Source: Rhodobiaceae bacterium
GTDB taxonomy: Bacteria > Pseudomonadota > Alphaproteobacteria > Micropepsales > Micropepsaceae
Length of the DNA stretch: 11,649 nt
Assembly: GCA_009885515.1 (NCBI GenBank)
Contig: VFKO01000441.1
Location: 1 to 11,649 of the forward strand
Direction of reading: 5' to 3'
The notes beneath the pieces were generated by a model. It made no database searches. It saw only the letters and a list, made by a program, of their open reading frames with translations, and was not told the origin of the DNA. Positions 1-6,956 of this stretch are shown one piece after another. A program made the translations under genes and the position numbers. Position 1 is the stretch's first letter; the number at the start of each line of letters is the position of its first letter.

Positions 1-636
1 GGACGGGTAATATGAGCGGTCGAAACCATTGGCGATTTTGGTCTTGAGTTCGCTGTGATCGTCGTCGGGATCGGGGGTGCGGATGAGGCTCCACATTGCG
101 ATTGTGCGGCCGATGAGTGCGTCACGCGATTTGTCGGCAGGCTTGCTGAGGAACAGGTTCATCGCAAGGCGCGGGTTGGGTCCGGGCAGCCTTGGGTTCA
201 AGGTTCCAGACATGATCGAAGTCAACGACGTGACGCGCTTGGGATGGGTCGCTGCCATCAATTGGGCAATCATGCCGCCCATGGAAACGCCGACGATGTG
301 TGCTTGCTTTATTTTGAGTGCGTCGAGCAGGCCAACGCTATCGGTCACCATGTCGTGCAGCGTATAGGGCGCGAGGCCTTTGACGCCGAAGAAGCGGGCG
401 GCGACTTGAGCGAGCGGATTGGGTGCGCGCTTACCGTGAAATTTCGAGGTCAGGCCAATGTCGCGATTGTCAAACCGGATGACGCGAAAGCCTGCATCCG
501 CGAACGACTTGATCATCGCGTCGGGCCAAAACGTCATTTGTGCCGCAAGGCCCATAATGAGCACAAGCACTGGGCCGTCTTTGGGTCCGGTCTCTTCGTA
601 CTCAATCGTCAGGTTGTTGGCGTGAATTTGCGGCAT
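1..636 (-). CDS. alpha/beta-fold hydrolase, 3' end beyond window
   Basis: The reading frame starts at an ATG at 636 and stays open for 212 codons to the window edge, so the C-terminus is missing. The protein is a soluble alpha/beta hydrolase (esterase, lipase or methylesterase-like). The oxyanion-hole segment is at residues 27-32 (LIMGLA). An RFDNRDIGLTSK stretch at about 54-65 is typical of hydrolases resembling aclacinomycin methylesterase. The nucleophile elbow GVSMGG at 116-121 puts the catalytic serine at 118. The acid and histidine of the triad should lie downstream and cannot be seen. No signal peptide is present. The gene begins 12 bases after the stop of the wax ester synthase/DGAT gene on the same strand and has no clear Shine-Dalgarno sequence, so translational coupling is likely. 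Its position suggests a role in acyl ester turnover, but the substrate is unknown. Confidence 0.88.
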   Translation of the reverse strand, partial: MPQIHANNLTIEYEETGPKDGPVLVLIMGLAAQMTFWPDAMIKSFADAGFRVIRFDNRDIGLTSKFHGKRAPNPLAQVAARFFGVKGLAPYTLHDMVTDSVGLLDALKIKQAHIVGVSMGGMIAQLMAATHPKRVTSLTSIMSGTLNPRLPGPNPRLAMNLFLSKPADKSRDALIGRTIAMWSLIRTPDPDDDHSELKTKIANGFDRSYYPS

Positions 637-648
637 GGTGATCAGTGC

Positions 649-2187
649 TTATTCCGCGGCCGAGACGAGGGTCAGTTTCGGCTTGCGCTTGCGGGGTTTT
701 GATTTCTTCGCCGGCGCCGCTTCAGCAATGGGCGTTGCGGGCACGGCTTCGACTTTCGCGATCGGGACCGGTTTTTTCAATGCCGCGGCTTTCATTTCTT
801 CAAACGATTCCTGCAGGCATTTCGCGTAAACCTCGGGATCAGGAATGATGCTGCGATCGGAGGTGAACGAAATGGTGATGCGGCCGCAATAGCTGAAGAC
901 CGGATGGATGATGCCCATGCCTTCGAAGACCGGTCCCAGGCCATACTGTGTCACCAAGCGGGCGCCGTTCATGTAGAGGGGCACCGGCGGACCTGGAATG
1001 TTGGTGATGACGGTGTTGAACATCGGGGCGATACGGTTCGCCAAGCCCAAACGCACGTAAAGGCGAGCGGCGAGGCCGGTGAGCGTTGAAGGCATGAAGC
1101 TTGAGTATTCGGCCATTTGGCGCGCGCCGGCGGCGTTGGTCAGCGCTTTCGATGCCTCGGCTTCTTCGTGGACGAACTGCAGGCGGCCAAACGGATCGGC
1201 GATGTGGGTACCGATAGGGATTGTCATGGCGCTGACCTGATTGCCGAGCGAGGATTTTTCGCCGGGCTGGCGAACGGAGATGGGTGCCATGCAGACCAGC
1301 GACTCGCGCGGGAGTTCGTTGATGCCTTTGAGATATTTGCGCATGGCGCCGCCGACGACAGCGACCACAACGTCATTGACGGTGGCACCGGGCAGCCTCG
1401 TGCGGATGTCCTTGATCTCGGCAAGCGAGAAGTCGCGGCCGTCGACAACGCGGTTCATCGTGACTGAGCCGTTGAAGCGGGTGCGCGGCACGCGCCCGAA
1501 TGTTGTATGCAATTTTCCGCGAGCCAGACCGCCGATCATGCGGGCGATGCCGGGAGCGGATTTTACGATGGTTCGTGCCAGGCGGATGGGTGTCGCCAGC
1601 GTGTTGACCTGTGCCCTGCCGAGGAGTTCAACGGATGTCGGAGTGCGTTCGGGAATCCATGGTTTTTCAGGGCTTGCAATCGCACCGGCGGGGTCGATGC
1701 TGTGAACAGCGTTTGCGATTTCGACACCGGATACGCCGTCAATCGCGGCGTGGTGAATTTTTGAAACGATGGCGTAGGAGCCTTTCGGCACGCCGGGAAC
1801 GTTGTTCAGGCCTTCGATGACAGTGAATTCCCACAGCGGCTTTGACAGATCGAGGGGGCGCGAATGCAGGCGGGATGCCTGAATGCACAGTTGGCGCCAG
1901 TCGCCCGGTTGCGGCAATGCGATATGGCGGACGTGGTATTCGAGATCGAAATCCGGATCGTCGATCCAATAGGGATAGTCAAGGCTGAGGGGGACGTTGG
2001 CGAGCTTGCGGCGGAAACTTTTTGCCAGATGCAATCTCTGCTCGATGAAATTCAAAATGTCTTTGAAACGGACAAATGAATTTGGCGCTGTCGACGGATC
2101 GTAGATGGCGATCGAGCCGATATGCATCGGTGTGCGCGACGTTTCCAAATAGAGGAACGCAGAGTCCAATCCCGAAAGTTGTTCCAT
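649..2187 (-). CDS. wax ester synthase / acyl-CoA:diacylglycerol acyltransferase (WS/DGAT)
   Basis: This 512-residue protein is full length for the bifunctional WS/DGAT family, which esterifies fatty alcohols or diacylglycerol with acyl-CoA to make wax esters or triacylglycerol, usually at the membrane or lipid-droplet surface. The N-terminus (LSGLDSAFLYLE) matches the family start. PLW is at 117-119. The catalytic HHxxxDG motif (HHAAIDG) is at 145-151, with H146 the likely base. The conserved ND pair is at 271-272 in a VNDVVVAVVGGAMR context. The C-terminal domain carries NIPGP at 396-400 and the FSYCGRITIS region at 431-440. The last 40 or so residues form an unusual Ala/Pro tail ending in a basic cluster (KKSKPRKRKPK, 494-504). 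The gene is followed at once by an alpha/beta hydrolase and preceded by a 264-base gap holding a perfect palindrome, then by a tetR-type gene. The start at 2187 is supported by the family N-terminus. Substrate preference cannot be read from sequence. Confidence 0.95.
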   Translation of the reverse strand: MEQLSGLDSAFLYLETSRTPMHIGSIAIYDPSTAPNSFVRFKDILNFIEQRLHLAKSFRRKLANVPLSLDYPYWIDDPDFDLEYHVRHIALPQPGDWRQLCIQASRLHSRPLDLSKPLWEFTVIEGLNNVPGVPKGSYAIVSKIHHAAIDGVSGVEIANAVHSIDPAGAIASPEKPWIPERTPTSVELLGRAQVNTLATPIRLARTIVKSAPGIARMIGGLARGKLHTTFGRVPRTRFNGSVTMNRVVDGRDFSLAEIKDIRTRLPGATVNDVVVAVVGGAMRKYLKGINELPRESLVCMAPISVRQPGEKSSLGNQVSAMTIPIGTHIADPFGRLQFVHEEAEASKALTNAAGARQMAEYSSFMPSTLTGLAARLYVRLGLANRIAPMFNTVITNIPGPPVPLYMNGARLVTQYGLGPVFEGMGIIHPVFSYCGRITISFTSDRSIIPDPEVYAKCLQESFEEMKAAALKKPVPIAKVEAVPATPIAEAAPAKKSKPRKRKPKLTLVSAAE

Positions 2188-2220
2188 GAAGTACTGCCCT
2201 TAGGTTTCCTGGCTTTTTTC

Positions 2221-2238
2221 ACAGCGGTTGACCGCTGT
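2221..2238. promoter_or_regulatory. perfect 18-bp palindrome, candidate operator of the WS/DGAT gene
   Basis: ACAGCGGT, two central bases TG, then ACCGCTGT: 8-base arms with no mismatch. The site lies 34-51 bases upstream of the WS/DGAT start codon, where a repressor operator would be expected. The length and near-continuous symmetry resemble TetR- or GntR-type operators. A hairpin is unlikely because the loop would be only two bases. The binding protein is unknown. The site differs from the inverted repeat in front of the neighbouring tetR-type gene, so control by that regulator is only a hypothesis. Confidence 0.5.
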
Positions 2239-2451
2239 TGCTTTATTGACTCATATCGACCAAAGAAATGTCTGTGAATTTCATCTGGTTAATACCGCAC
2301 CGCGATTCATATGCGATGCACAAAGTCATTTCGCACGTGCATATAAGAAAATGGAGTTTCAGTCAATGGTGCAGTGCACAATAAATTAAAAATTTGAATT
2401 TTATCGTTCAATTTACTTGTAAAAACTCGATATTTGTCTCGTCTTATTTGG

Positions 2452-3084
2452 CTAGAGTTTGGCCTGCGGTAGTGCGTCGCGAGACAAAAGTCCCTGGAGA
2501 AATATGTCCAGTGTCTGCCAGTGCGCTTCGGAGGCGTGCCTTGTGTCACCGGTTTTTGCCCAACTGATTGCAATAGCGTTCCAGGCGGCAACGATAGCCA
2601 ATGCACCAGTTTCCGGCGTTATTCTCGTAGAAAATTCACCGGAAGCTTGTCCGGTTCGAATGATATTGCTGACTAATTGAAGCAGGCCGGGCGAGACCTC
2701 GTTGAACACAGCGCCAACGTTTGGTTGGCCGATGAATTCAAGCACGATTTGGCGCATCAAATGACGATGCGATCCCCATTCGGCCAGGTACGCGGTCAAT
2801 AGTTGTTTCAAGCGCTCCGGCGATGACGAGTTCGCTTCCAGGAGCAGCGAGGTGATCTTGAGCGCCACCTCATCGTTGAAGGCAAGAACAAGCGCTGATT
2901 TGTTTGTAAAGTGCAGGAAAAACGTAGCATTTGCGACATCTGCGGCGGCGCAAATATCTTCGATACGAACTTGGTCGTAGGGCGTGTTGGCCATCAGCGT
3001 CATTGCGGCATCAAGGATGCGTCTACGCGTGTCTTTTTTCTTGCGCTCGCGGCGGGAGATGAGTGGTTCGGAGAGGCTCGACAT
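2452..3084 (-). CDS. TetR/AcrR-family transcriptional regulator
   Basis: The 210-residue protein has the usual TetR size and layout. A basic N-terminus (RRERKKKDTRRRIL, 11-24) leads into the DNA-binding domain, with the helix-turn-helix at about 39-61 (QVRIEDICAAADVANATFFLHF), including the family-typical turn and FxHF segment. The remaining 150 residues form a variable ligand and dimerisation domain for which I cannot name a ligand. I chose the ATG at 3084, with a GAGA-type ribosome site just upstream. An in-frame TTG at 3108 would add eight residues but has weaker support. The gene lies between the WS/DGAT gene (same strand, 264 bases downstream) and a divergent lipase-like gene, so it probably regulates lipid metabolism genes, perhaps sensing an acyl-CoA or fatty acid. 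That role is inferred from context only. Confidence 0.92.
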   Translation of the reverse strand: MSSLSEPLISRRERKKKDTRRRILDAAMTLMANTPYDQVRIEDICAAADVANATFFLHFTNKSALVLAFNDEVALKITSLLLEANSSSPERLKQLLTAYLAEWGSHRHLMRQIVLEFIGQPNVGAVFNEVSPGLLQLVSNIIRTGQASGEFSTRITPETGALAIVAAWNAIAISWAKTGDTRHASEAHWQTLDIFLQGLLSRDALPQAKL

Positions 3085-3135
3085 GGGATCATTCTCGCAG
3101 ACGCACAAGTTGCGATCAATATCTATTATTAGACT

Positions 3136-3155
3136 AAACTCTATAATAAGAGTTT
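3136..3155. promoter_or_regulatory. perfect inverted repeat, candidate TetR operator
   Basis: AAACTCT, ATAATA, AGAGTTT: two perfect 7-base arms around a 6-base spacer. It lies in the divergent region between the tetR-type gene and the alpha/beta hydrolase, and covers the predicted -10 box and part of the spacer of the regulator's own promoter. This is the usual arrangement for TetR autorepression. Binding by the neighbouring regulator is inferred. Confidence 0.5.
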
Positions 3156-3167
3156 TTCACGCGGCAA
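3140..3167 (-). promoter_or_regulatory. predicted promoter of the tetR-type gene
   Basis: Read on the - strand, TTGCCG (3167-3162) and TATAGA (3145-3140) are separated by 16 bases. The -35 element fits the TTGCC pattern common in alphaproteobacteria. Transcription would start near 3133 and leave a leader of about 50 bases before the ATG at 3084. The inverted repeat at 3136-3155 overlaps the -10 box. Confidence 0.45.
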
Positions 3168-3180
3168 GTGTTTGATTTTG

Positions 3181-3186
3181 TTGACA
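3181..3186 (+). promoter_or_regulatory. possible -35 box of the divergent alpha/beta hydrolase gene
   Basis: A perfect TTGACA occurs 115 bases upstream of the hydrolase start on the + strand, in the divergent region. No convincing -10 box stands at 16-18 bases. The nearest AT-rich hexamer, TATTTG at 3201-3206, is too close. The call is weak and rests on the -35 match and the location. Confidence 0.2.
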
Positions 3187-3301
3187 CTCAGTTCAAATTT
3201 TATTTGGCAGAGGGTGCACGCTGCCCGTAGCTTCATGCCTATGGATTCTTTTGAATCGGCCCTTGCGGTAGGGGGCACTTGTAACGGGGGCGTACTGTTC
3301 G

Positions 3302-4117
3302 ATGGCAGTTGTCGATGTTGCTTCAGTTGGACTTGCGGGGATCAAACCGCCGTCTTGGGCTTTGGCATTGACTGAGGGCGGACGGGCTCTTGCCGAATTG
3401 GTAAGCCTGCAAGGCGCTTCTCCAATCTTGAGTTATGCGCCGCAGGGCGATGGGCATCCGGTTATGGTGTTGCCTGGGTTTTTGGCTGCAGGCGGAACGA
3501 CTGCCCCCCTGCGCCGGTTTTTGGCATCCAAAGGGTACGAGACATTTTGCTGGGGCCTTGGGCGCAATCTGGGGCCACTGGCGATCGGACCGGAGGGCGA
3601 GCTGCTGGCGCAACGGCTTGAGTCGATTTATCGCAAGATGAAACGCAAGATCAGTCTCGTGGGTTGGAGCCTTGGCGGCGTCATGGCGCGCGAGCTGGCC
3701 AAAACCTATCCGAAATATGTGCGGCAGGTGATTTCAATGGGCTCGCCGTTTGGTGGCAACCCGCGCGCCAACCATGCGTGGCGCATTTATCAAGGTGTCA
3801 CCGGACAGGAAATCGATCCCAAGAGCATGAGCGACGTGTTCCTCAATCTTGCCGAAGCGCCGAAGGGAATTCCGACGACCGCGATCTATTCGAAGAGCGA
3901 CGGTGTGGTTGCCTGGCAGACTTGCGTCGAAAAGGCATCGCCGCTCACCGACAATATCGAAGTCTATGCCAGTCATTGCGGTTTGGGCGTCAATGCGACC
4001 GTGTTTTTTGCGCTGGCTGATCGGCTGGCCCTGCCGGATCGCGAGTGGCAGCCCTTTGACCGCAATGCGGCGATGTGGCGGCGGATGGTTTATCCGTCGA
4101 GCGGGCACGGGCACTAA
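3302..4117 (+). CDS. alpha/beta-fold hydrolase, putative lipase/esterase
   Basis: The 271-residue cytoplasmic protein has the full catalytic layout of an alpha/beta hydrolase. VMVLPGF at 54-60 forms the oxyanion-hole region. GWSLGG at 121-126 gives the nucleophile S123. SKSDGVV at 197-203 gives the acid D200, and YASHCGLG at 222-229 gives the base H225. The PGF turn and the MGSPFGGN segment after the nucleophile strand (146-153) resemble triacylglycerol-lipase-like enzymes. There is no signal peptide, so it would act on intracellular esters. It diverges from the tetR-type gene across a 217-base region and lies near a WS/DGAT gene, suggesting hydrolysis of stored lipid or a related acyl ester. 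The ATG at 3302 lacks a strong Shine-Dalgarno sequence (only a G-rich run near 3284), so the start is moderately sure. The gene ends 40 bases from the convergent amidohydrolase gene, with no visible hairpin terminator between them. Confidence 0.88.
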   Translation: MAVVDVASVGLAGIKPPSWALALTEGGRALAELVSLQGASPILSYAPQGDGHPVMVLPGFLAAGGTTAPLRRFLASKGYETFCWGLGRNLGPLAIGPEGELLAQRLESIYRKMKRKISLVGWSLGGVMARELAKTYPKYVRQVISMGSPFGGNPRANHAWRIYQGVTGQEIDPKSMSDVFLNLAEAPKGIPTTAIYSKSDGVVAWQTCVEKASPLTDNIEVYASHCGLGVNATVFFALADRLALPDREWQPFDRNAAMWRRMVYPSSGHGH

Positions 4118-4157
4118 CGAAACTCTTTTGTTACGACCTTATGTAGTCCAAACGCCC

Positions 4158-5444
4158 TCAGTTTTTATACGCCGGCGGATAGGGATTGTTCAGCGTCTTG
4201 TAGCGCTTGGCGAGTTCGTCGGCGCGCGAGGTCATGGGCTGGCTTTCGCCGGCGATGAAGATGGTCTGGGCCTCGGACAATGGTTCCAGGGGATCACCGC
4301 TCCAGATGACGATGTCGGCTTGTTTGCCGCGTTCGATCGAGCCGACGTTGCGGTCACCAAACATCGATGCGGGGTTGCTGGTCAACGCTGCCAAGGCTTT
4401 GGTGTAGGGCAGGCCGTGGGCGACGGCATTGCCGGCATTGTAACGGCCTTCACGCGCGCGATGTCCACCATCGCCATTGGCAAAGGCCACGGTGACACCT
4501 GCTGCATCGAGGCGAGCGGCATTATTCAGGGTGGCGGCGCGCATTTCGAAGCTGCCAGGCAGGTTTGCCGTCGGGTTGAGCATGACGGGGACCCGTGCCT
4601 TGGCGATGTCATGTGCCACCATCCAGCCCTCTTCGACGCCGGTCAGCACGATTTGCAGACGATATTGTTTTGCGAGCTGCAGCACTTCGCGGATGTCGGC
4701 GGCACGATGGACACTTATGATCAACGTCATGCGGCCGCGCACCACCGGCATGAGGGCTTCGAGATCTTGCCTGGACAGGCGAAGCTCGCGCATGGAGCCG
4801 TTGTCGTAGCTGCGGCGATGACTTGCATACCAGCGGACGTCGTCGAGGTCGGCTCTCAGGGATGTGATGGCGGTGCCGCGCGCGCCTCCGGCGTGTGCGG
4901 CACCGGACTCGCCGAGCTCGAGCAGCATGGCGGCGCGCGGTTTGACAACCGGCGATGCTCCGGCTGCGAGTGAAATGATTGCGGCTTGGCCTGCAAATAA
5001 GAGTTCGCGCCCGTCGCCGTCGCCGGAAACGGGGGTCACCAAGGCGCGGGTGATGCCGCCCAGACGCGCGACAGGAATGACGATAGAGTCCGGGTCAATG
5101 CCATAGGAAATGTCAAAGGCCGCGCTGAGAGATTGGCTGGAGGTGGCGTTGTCGTTCGTCTGGGACACGAGTTCGATTTCGACGGCGCCCAGGTTCGTAC
5201 CGGCGGCGTAGAGGCCCGGCGTGACGATGCGTCCCCGCGCGTCGATGATGGTGGCGCCGGCTGGCACACGTAAATTTGCGCCCACGTCGGCGATCTTGCC
5301 GTTGCGGATGACGATGGTGCCCGATGCGATCTCACCGGCTTTGGCGCTGGTGTAGATGTGGGCGTTGGTGATTGCCGTCGTACCGGCTGCCACTGGCGCG
5401 GCGAGCAGGATGACGGCAATTGCTGCGATGATGAGGCGTTGCAT
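4158..5444 (-). CDS. exported amidohydrolase-fold protein with degenerate metal site
   Basis: The 428-residue protein starts with a Sec signal peptide (about residues 1-20, hydrophobic core then PVAAG), so it is probably periplasmic. The N-terminal beta-sandwich of metal-dependent amidohydrolases is clear (ITNAHIYT, IVIRNGKIADVG), as is the end of the barrel with the GSIERGKQADIVIWSGDPL segment at about 368-386. Where active family members have PGxxDxHxH, this protein has PGLYAAGTNLG (76-86), so both metal histidines are replaced (G82 and N84). The histidine segment that follows in its partner (AFHHG) is LTGVEEG here. H246 and D325 remain. It may therefore be non-catalytic or use a changed mechanism. 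The ATG at 5444 shares one base with the TGA of the upstream partner gene and has GGAGGG eight bases upstream. A GTG three bases earlier is the alternative. Close linkage suggests the two products work as a pair. Confidence 0.85.
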   Translation of the reverse strand: MQRLIIAAIAVILLAAPVAAGTTAITNAHIYTSAKAGEIASGTIVIRNGKIADVGANLRVPAGATIIDARGRIVTPGLYAAGTNLGAVEIELVSQTNDNATSSQSLSAAFDISYGIDPDSIVIPVARLGGITRALVTPVSGDGDGRELLFAGQAAIISLAAGASPVVKPRAAMLLELGESGAAHAGGARGTAITSLRADLDDVRWYASHRRSYDNGSMRELRLSRQDLEALMPVVRGRMTLIISVHRAADIREVLQLAKQYRLQIVLTGVEEGWMVAHDIAKARVPVMLNPTANLPGSFEMRAATLNNAARLDAAGVTVAFANGDGGHRAREGRYNAGNAVAHGLPYTKALAALTSNPASMFGDRNVGSIERGKQADIVIWSGDPLEPLSEAQTIFIAGESQPMTSRADELAKRYKTLNNPYPPAYKN

Positions 5445-6856
5445 CACTCTGTCCCTCCAGCTTTGCGGTCGATCATGAAATCGGATTTCGGCTGGCGGCG
5501 TTTGTCGTTGCGGTCGTAAATGACTGCGCCATCAATGTAGACTTTCTCGGCGAGGGCGTAGACCGACAATGGATGGGCGCTCCAAATCACCACGTCAGCC
5601 ATTTTGCCGTTCTCAAGCGTGCCGGTCTTGTCAAGGATCCCCAGCATTTTCGCGGGATTGGCGGTAATCCATTTGATCGCATCAGCCTCGGAAATGGTGA
5701 GGCCGATCTTGCGCCCGGCGGCAAGTGCTGCGGCTGCCTCCTGGTTGAGGCGTTGGGACAAGATGGGATCATCGGAGTGAATTACGGCACAGCCTCCGGC
5801 GGCATGGACAAGGGCTGCGTTCTCGGCAACACCGTCGATAGCTTCAATTTTGAAGCCCCACCAGCCTGCCCAGGTCGCAACACAAATGCCTTCCCTGGCG
5901 AGCAGATCGGCGACTTTGTAGCCTTCGGAGCCGTGATGGAAGGCCGAGATCTTGTACCCGAATTCCTTGGCAATATCGATCATTACAGCCATTTCATCGG
6001 CGCGATAGCAATGGTTTTGCACGAGGATTTCTCCCTTGAGGACGCCAACCAATGTGTCGAGTTTGAGGTCGCGCGCGGGCGCATCGCCCTTGCCTTCACT
6101 GGCGCGGTAGGCGTCCCATTTTTGGGCGTATTGAGCGGCTTCGAGCCAGGCGGCGCGATAGCCCGCGACGTTACCCATGCGCGTTGAGGGCGCGCCGCCT
6201 TTCGATCCGTAAACGCGTTTGGGGTTTTCGCCACAGGCCATTTTCAGGCCATAGGGTGCGCCGGGAAACTTCATGGCCTGCATGGTGATTGCGGGGACAT
6301 TTTTCAGCGTGACCGAGCGTCCGCCAAATAAATTTGCCGAGCCCGGCAGGATCAACATCGAGGTGACGCCGCCGCGACGCACGGCGTTGAAGCCTTCGTC
6401 TTGCGGCCACACCGAATGCTCGGCCCAGACTTGCGCTGTGTTGGGGTTCGTCGCCTCGTTGCCGTCGGAAACCGCGTTGACGCGGGGTTGAGGGTAGACG
6501 CCCAAATGCGAATGGGCGTCGATGATGCCGGGGGTGATCCATTTTCCTTTGGCATCGACACGATCGTAGTCAGCAGGTACGGAAATATTGCCGCCCACAG
6601 ATTCAATTTTGCCATCGCGGATGAGCACCGTGCCATTGTCGATTTTCTGACCGGTGCCGGTGAATATGGTGGCGCCAACGAGTGCTGTTGGCGCACTGGG
6701 AAGTGCCTTGTAGGTCGAGGGGAAGGGATTTGAATCAACCTGCGGGTCAAGATTGGGACCGGCGGGCTTAGGAGCTACGGGGCCTTCTGTCGTTGCACAG
6801 CCTGCAAGAAGGATCGTTGCGGCCAATATGGCTGCTGAAAAATGAAGTGTGGCCAC
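5444..6856 (-). CDS. metal-dependent amidohydrolase, predicted lipoprotein
   Basis: The 470-residue protein belongs to the amidohydrolase superfamily, close to imidazolonepropionase-like and prolidase-like enzymes. It begins with a hydrophobic segment ending in a lipobox LAGC (17-20), so C20 is probably lipidated and the enzyme anchored in the envelope. The metal ligands look complete: HSH at 115-117 in PGIIDAHSHLG, H282 in NHCYRADE, H307/H308 in AFHHGSEG, and D362 in IHSDDP. The GTLENGKMADVVIWS segment at 412-426 is the characteristic family C-terminus. The start is a GTG at 6856 with AGGGG seven bases upstream; no other usual start codon exists before an upstream stop. The signal peptide is odd in having no Lys or Arg before the hydrophobic core. 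The gene is the first of a two-gene unit with the degenerate homologue at 4158-5444, overlapping by one base. A role in hydrolysing peptides or cyclic amides is possible, but the substrate is unknown. Confidence 0.9.
   Translation of the reverse strand: MATLHFSAAILAATILLAGCATTEGPVAPKPAGPNLDPQVDSNPFPSTYKALPSAPTALVGATIFTGTGQKIDNGTVLIRDGKIESVGGNISVPADYDRVDAKGKWITPGIIDAHSHLGVYPQPRVNAVSDGNEATNPNTAQVWAEHSVWPQDEGFNAVRRGGVTSMLILPGSANLFGGRSVTLKNVPAITMQAMKFPGAPYGLKMACGENPKRVYGSKGGAPSTRMGNVAGYRAAWLEAAQYAQKWDAYRASEGKGDAPARDLKLDTLVGVLKGEILVQNHCYRADEMAVMIDIAKEFGYKISAFHHGSEGYKVADLLAREGICVATWAGWWGFKIEAIDGVAENAALVHAAGGCAVIHSDDPILSQRLNQEAAAALAAGRKIGLTISEADAIKWITANPAKMLGILDKTGTLENGKMADVVIWSAHPLSVYALAEKVYIDGAVIYDRNDKRRQPKSDFMIDRKAGGTE
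5453..5458 (-). promoter_or_regulatory. strong ribosome binding site for the second amidohydrolase-fold gene
   Basis: GGAGGG on the - strand, eight bases before the ATG at 5444 and inside the last codons of the upstream gene. It supports the ATG that overlaps the TGA stop (TGATG), and hence independent or coupled re-initiation. Confidence 0.6.
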
Positions 6857-6870
6857 GAGAAAACCCCTGC

Positions 6871-6898
6871 TTGCCCGGAATTCGAGCCTAACTATTAC
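6871..6898 (+). promoter_or_regulatory. predicted promoter of folK
   Basis: TTGCCC (6871-6876) and TATTAC (6893-6898) with a 16-base spacer, in the divergent region between the amidohydrolase and folK. The -35 matches the alphaproteobacterial TTGCC pattern. Transcription would start near 6905 with a leader of about 50 bases. Confidence 0.4.
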
Positions 6899-6956
6899 AC
6901 TTTAACGGTTGAAATAAAATCATGGGATTTGCCTGAGATATCAGTAATTTGTGAGA

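Noticed and set aside
55..702. A 215-codon open frame on the + strand
   Set aside because: It is antisense to the alpha/beta hydrolase with a good GVSMGG motif and to the end of the WS/DGAT gene. Composition is that of a shadow frame.
2221..2238. The 18-bp palindrome as a transcription terminator
   Set aside because: A two-base loop cannot close without opening the stem, and no T run follows directly in the direction of the tetR-type transcript.
2307..2606. A 99-codon - strand frame across the gap between the regulator and WS/DGAT
   Set aside because: Half of it overlaps the TetR-type gene in another frame, and the remainder is AT-rich intergenic sequence without a ribosome site or known motif.
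3085..3108. TTG start adding eight residues to the TetR-type protein
   Set aside because: The ATG at 3084 is the better codon, has a GAGA-type site upstream and gives a normal family length.
3849..4973. A 374-codon open frame on the + strand
   Set aside because: It runs out of phase through the alpha/beta hydrolase and antisense to the amidohydrolase gene, both of which have clear family motifs. Its translation shows no recognisable domain.
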